Origin: Elysia marginata
Taxonomy: Eukaryota > Mollusca > Gastropoda > Plakobranchidae
Assembly (NCBI GenBank): GCA_019649035.1
Contig: BMAT01002343.1
Coordinates: 190,827 to 233,237, forward strand
Length of the DNA: 42,411 nucleotides
Reading direction: 5' to 3'
Shown: one piece after another, positions 37,701 to 42,411 of the stretch
How positions within the stretch are numbered: the first letter of the stretch is position 1
How the letters are laid out: the number at the start of each line of letters is the position of its first letter
Program-made: the position numbers and the translations under genes
The notes under the pieces: model-generated
Told to the model about the DNA's origin: nothing
The model's database searches: none
The model's input: the letters and a program-made list of their open reading frames with translations, nothing else

Positions 37701-37896
37701 TGTCCTCCATATGTATTGCTGTTGTTTTCGTTGTTGTTGTTGTTTTATCCAGGTATGTTTCAAGCGCCGGGAATATCATTAGAGCCCTGTACTCAAATAA
37801 TTGGTAGCGTGATCTACTACCATCAATGTTTTATTCCTTCCAAGGAAGAAGAACCTATGCCAAACAAACCCGCATGGGGGATTCTGGTGCTCTCGG
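37701..37896 (+). CDS. Possible plus-strand exon (two competing readings)
   Basis: Reading 1: an internal exon at 37753-37896 with a strong polypyrimidine tract before the acceptor TTTATCCAG|GT and donor CTCGG|GTATGT. It is phase 1-1 with 47 full codons (GISLEPCTQIIGSVIYYHQC, then FIPSKEEEPMPNK). Reading 2: a first exon from ATG 37701 (MSSICIAVVFVVVVVLS) with donor CCAG|GTATGT, like a signal peptide. The Val run comes from a GTT microsatellite, which weakens this. I recognise no family. It could belong to a divergent neighbour gene or be chance. Confidence 0.25.
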
Positions 37897-37899
37897 GTA

Positions 37900-39312
37900 T
37901 GTTTAAATCTTTGATGGGTCAATGACTAGACTATCAATGTTCTCCGAGTTTGAGGAGAATTTTAGATAACGCAAGGCATGGTTTCTATTTTAGTGCTAAC
38001 AGCTTCCTCAAGATATGCAGTATAATAAGTTTACAAGGGTTTTGAGAGGAATGAAAAGGAAAGGACGACCCGACCTGGAGAAATGGAATAAATAACGAGA
38101 GGGGTTTTATTCTGCGTTTTCTTTTTTTCCAAGCACGATCTCTATTCCTTTTAAAATTACTACAACCATGTAAGAAGCAACCCACTACATATATAAGCTT
38201 AAAAATAGTCTAGTATTAGTGTTTACTTCAACCTGATTTTAATCAATCCATAAACGTTTTCGACGCGCATATATAAAATAATAGTGTAACAGTAAATAAT
38301 GCATAGCCATTGCTGGTTCGGGTGGATGCCACCAAGATTTTTGAATGAACCATTTTTATATAAAAGTCGTCTCAAATCTAAAATATCAGCTTCTTATCAA
38401 TACAGGACTTTTAAAAATACTTCCTGTGTGGCGATGGTTTGGAAGTAAGTGCCTAAATTAAGAATTGAAAAAGTACCTTTTAAGGTCTATCAGATTTTTA
38501 ATCAAAACTGGGAGTCCATTATATTTATTTCGTTGGTTGATTTTTAACAAAAGTGCCTACGCTTTTAGGTTGAAGGTCCTGTGAAATGGTTTGATGAATC
38601 TTACGAGCCGGTAACGTTACAGATATTTTCTTAATATATGCATTTTTAACTATTTTCTTATGCTGGTAAGACCTCCTTTTTAAAAACTAGTGAGTTTAGA
38701 AAAGGCCTCAAACGACCCTATGCTGTATGCATCGAATACATTTTTTTTTTCATTTTTAACTTGACTCTTATTGAGGAGAGAGGGAAAGGTAAGGTCTGAA
38801 GAGCAATAAGGTGGGGATTTTTTCTGTATACAAAATGTATTATCTGATTAGAACAATTTATAATTTAGTACTAGAAGTCTTGGAGTTCACTTCCAACTCG
38901 TTAGTTCTGCAAAAGGTCACAGAAAAAAGACTGATTTTTCAATGGTTCTTAGGTCTATCGATATAAAAACATTAAGCTTATTCAATATCCGTATATTGTA
39001 TCGTTCATTTACCACTGATGATTAAGTCCATCGATATAAACATCGATTCTGTATATTGTTTGTCGATATAGAATTTGTTATTTTTAATTGCTTGTTAAAC
39101 CTTGAACCTGACCAAGATTTTCCGATAAACCCTGGTGTTCATTAGTGCGTCGTGACTCTGGTTTTCAATAGTGCGTCGTGACTTCATCGATGAACCATCA
39201 CCACCGTCATCCCCAATGCACTTTTAGACAGGGCAGTGGGGATAGGCCGGTGCAGTTATGGGTTCACAGTAATAGCGGAGGATTTCTTCATTATCGTATT
39301 TGTCCTTTGTGT
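37900..39312. other. Upstream intergenic region, left part
   Basis: AT-rich. ATCGATATA words recur near 38955-39070, and TAGTGCGTCGTGACT occurs twice near 39145-39180. No gene supported. Confidence 0.5.
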
Positions 39313-39588
39313 TTAACCCCTTTGTGACGTTGGTTTTGTCAATCGCCATGACTTTCTGGACAAAGAGCTAAATTTTTTGTATGTTTTTAACATCACTGAA
39401 CTCCAGTTATGATGTCAGGTAATAATAACTCTGCGTTAAATGCCCCTCTTAATATGCAGTGCAAAGCATGACGTACATTTGTACGACTAAGCGTCATGGG
39501 GAACGGCAAAGCCCAATGATTTGAGGACGTACCACGTACGTCGTGTCTGCATCTTGTAATGACAAATACGACGTACAGTGTGCGTTAA
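39313..39588. mobile_element. TTAA-flanked MITE-like element
   Basis: TTAA at 39313-39316 and 39585-39588. Reading inward from both ends, the sequences share ACGTnGnnTTTGTCA at the same distance. Outside this block the ends match poorly. The inside is rich in ACGTAC-type palindromes. TTAA target sites and TIRs point to a piggyBac-type non-autonomous element. Confidence 0.4.
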
Positions 39589-39967
39589 AGGAATAATTTT
39601 GGGCACAAAAAGTGAGCTCTTGCAAGATTTATGTATCGGTCCTTCATTTAGCAATCTCCACCTTACAAAGGGATGCTACATATAAAACGATGCATTTTAT
39701 TTCGAGTAACTGGACTTTTGAATAGATCGCCTCGTTAACGTTCCCTCTTAAATTCATTATGCATTTATAAATCACTCCCACAGTAACATGCTAATTTAGT
39801 TCCAGAAAGTCAGAGCTCGTGCCCTAACTTTCTTGATCGCGAGCATCTACCACTAAACCAAAAGGTCACGAAGTCGTGCGGCGGCGAGATAAGAGCACGT
39901 CTACCTACCTTCAAATAGCTTTCATAAAAAGTTTAACTCTCAATTTTTTTTCAAATGAAAACTAAAA

Positions 39968-40275
39968 GAGGGCCTACGGACTCGCGATGTGTAAATAAAA
40001 TATTCTATACAAGTTTGTATCAAAACTAGTAGAGAAGTTGCGAATTCACGTTTTTTTTAATGTTCCATGCAAGTTTGTTCATATTTTTTAAACTAGTGGA
40101 GAGTCTGTGAAATCGCGGGTTTTTAATGTTTTATGCAAGTTTTTTTATATTCAAACTAGTCGATAGTCTGCGAATTAGCGACATTTTAAATATTTGTGCA
40201 AGTTTGTTCATAATCATTAAAACTAGTGCAGAGCCTGCGAATTCACGTTTAACAAAATTTTCTAAAGAAGTTAAG
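39968..40275. repeat. About 63-bp tandem repeat, nearly five units
   Basis: Units are marked by CAAGTTTGTTCATA...AAACTAGT...GAGTCTGCGAATT...GTTTTT. The CAAGTTTG start occurs at about 40010, 40070, 40136 and 40199, with a half unit before. It is intergenic, upstream of the TSP1 gene. Confidence 0.85.
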
Positions 40276-42411
40276 CATATTTTTCGGAACAAACGAGCGT
40301 AAAATAGATATGTTAAATTCACTTACCAGCTCTTCTGGGTCAACAGTTAATGAAAAACTACTTAAACAGTGAAGCAGAGAATCTCAAACTTTGACTTATT
40401 TCATGCCTTGAGACAGACTTTGAAGTAATCGATTCAGACTTGAAATAGCGACTGTTTTCAGAACTAAAACTTTGGTGCCCCTCGATTGTAGATTAGATAT
40501 AAATCTAGATCCAGATCCAAGCAGCGTAAATATAATCATCTAATGAACTTATTTTTTATACTAGAATATTAATACACATCTAAAAAGTTGTTTTTAAGCT
40601 TACTCGTTTTGCTTATATACTACTTTTTTCTTTATCCACTTAGTTTTTTTTAATCAAAGAGAAAAAATTCAACATCAAATAACACATATATATATACATT
40701 ATTGTAAAATGTCATCAAATACGTCTTCCTACCTCAATAAGGATGTATAAATCCAGTCAATTGTGCAAAAAACGTGTTCAAAAAGCAAGATGGGTACAAA
40801 GCTACACCTTTGAGTTTTATTTCTCTAATTTCGTCTGTTCTCTTAGAGCTGGAATATATACCTTACTTAAACTTTTTAATTACTGCTGCTATGATTAGTT
40901 TCACATCGATGAGAAGGTTTCATTATTATGAATAAATGGCTACTAACATGTGATAAAGGTTATAAGCCTCCATTCAAAAAGTGAACACATCCTATTTGTA
41001 AGCCTCATGACTGTTAAGATTGAATTAAATTTATCTAACTTTTCACATGGTAATCTTTTCTTTCTATGGTCGCCATCGTCTTCATAGTCATTTTTGAAAG
41101 ATTAGGTTTATAAATTTAATGATTCTCATTACTGCTGTGAGGTTTTCATTGATCAATGAATAAGAATTATTCATCATTGTTATTTTGTACTCTCCTATAC
41201 CATAATAGTGAAGAGTATTCCTAAAACGTATTCTTTCTTAACTTGCTTTTATGCCGTCTAAAATACTTTTGTTGTAGGTATATTTGCATGCTATTAAACT
41301 GAAATGAGTTATCGTAAAGACAACTACATTATGAATACTCTTTTGGCAATAAGTTTTTTCAATTTTAAGTATGGGGACTAATTGTGCTAACAAAATATCA
41401 GGTATTGATCTATTTCGGCTCTCTTTTGTATAAAATGAATTGATTGTTCGGGAAAATTTATTCACAGAATATTATATTGTGTTTTGATTACTGGTTATAA
41501 GAATTTGAAAAGGAGATAGTTCTGTACTCGTACAAGCCTTTGTTGATTAATGTTCGGCAATCGATTGCCTCTGTAATCTTCGTCAGTTCTTTTTAGTTTT
41601 GAGGGATTACTTTTACTATTATTTCATTGACAATGCACGGTTTATTTTAAAGTTTAAATTCTCTAACAAACATTTCGTTTTAACTTGACATACACAACGT
41701 CAATTTGTGATATTCCTATTCACAAACAAAAATGTACGAAATGACTCGTAAACTTTAAAGTTTATAAAGGAAAAAAAATCGTAATTTTTGCTTCTTTGTA
41801 TTATTAATGGTCTATTCAATAACATGTAAAGCGGAGTGGGTAATTATCTAACAATCTTAGGCTCTCACAGCTTGAAATAAGCACACCCTTTGTTTGCCTT
41901 GCACGGTTTTATTTTTCTTGTTTTGGAGAGACAATGCCGTGTCGAGTGCATTATTCAGGCAATTTCTAGAGCATTTCGTAAGCACAGACACCGCCTCAGG
42001 GTCCGTTAAATATTTTAGGAGAGAAAGTACGCGGCCGGGCGAACCCCGCAAGGCGGAAACCTCATTTTGTCACAGTTACCTATCCGAACGATCTTTATTG
42101 TATATGTACTGTTAGTCTAAGTGTTTAATGTTAGAGTTATACATAATGATGTACTTTTAAAGGGACTTTTATTTACTGACCCGTACAAAAGGGCACAACT
42201 CCTAGAATGATAGCGAAAGGAGAAAGGCTTAGTCTTGTAAATTTACCACTAGAGTGAACGTTACACTCAGATAGCTCAGCTTTTGTGTGGTTTAGTACAA
42301 AAACATACAAAAATGAATTGGTGTGAATCTGCCACCTCTTGAATGTCTACACAAAGAAAGAATGTCAGTCAGAACAGAAAAGATCTTGAAAGATGACGCC
42401 CACCCAGCAAG
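40276..42411. other. Upstream intergenic region, right part
   Basis: AT-rich with a (TA)n tract near 40690. A GC-richer patch at 41830-42080 is open in a frame on each strand, but neither has splice support or a recognised domain. No gene called. Confidence 0.5.

Noticed and set aside
41857..42115. Overlapping open frames on both strands in a GC-richer patch
   Set aside because: No recognised domain, no convincing splice sites, and the two strands compete; left unassigned.

Overview
The window is animal nuclear DNA: AT-rich, intron-rich and packed with tRNA-derived SINEs, decayed LINE ends, a mariner transposon and many microsatellites. The TSP1/SRCR/PAN/EGF domain mix, the repeat types and the abundance of CTAGATCTAG-like words suggest a mollusc, probably a heterobranch gastropod. 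The species cannot be fixed from sequence alone, so this is inference.

One gene dominates. It lies on the minus strand from about 36.7 kb down to base 1 and continues past the left edge. I could assemble 22 coding exons whose splice phases all agree, plus a probable non-coding first exon at about 36.7 kb. In transcript order they encode a signal peptide (exon 1, 34175), an unrecognised N-glycosylation-rich segment (exon 2), a PAN/apple-like domain (exon 3), an EGF-like domain (exon 4), two thrombospondin type 1 (TSP1) repeats (exons 5 and 6), one group-A-type SRCR domain split over exons 7 and 8, and then a long row of TSP1 repeats, one per exon (exons 9 to 22). That gives 15 complete TSP1 repeats and a sixteenth cut by the window edge, at least 1219 residues in all. 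From exon 4 onward every intron is phase 1; the introns before it are phases 2, 0 and 0. No transmembrane segment is visible, so the visible part looks secreted or extracellular, probably a matrix, adhesion or recognition protein. The C-terminus is outside the window and I do not give a gene name.

The introns hold most of the mobile DNA. There are four tRNA-derived SINE families (called A to D here), including one nested insertion. There are at least four C-terminal remnants of non-LTR retrotransposons: RNase H plus tail at 12.2-12.8 kb, RT tail plus zinc-finger-like end at 12.8-13.3 kb, and RT tails at 28.7 and 29.8 kb. A 1.36-kb mariner lies on the plus strand at 25.5-26.9 kb and is broken by a frameshift and two TAA stops. 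A 20-base assembly gap sits at 28981-29000.

Right of 36.8 kb I find no convincing gene. That part holds a possible plus-strand exon or signal-peptide exon at 37.7-37.9 kb, a TTAA-flanked MITE-like element at 39.3-39.6 kb, a ~63-bp tandem repeat at 40.0-40.3 kb and otherwise AT-rich unassigned DNA.
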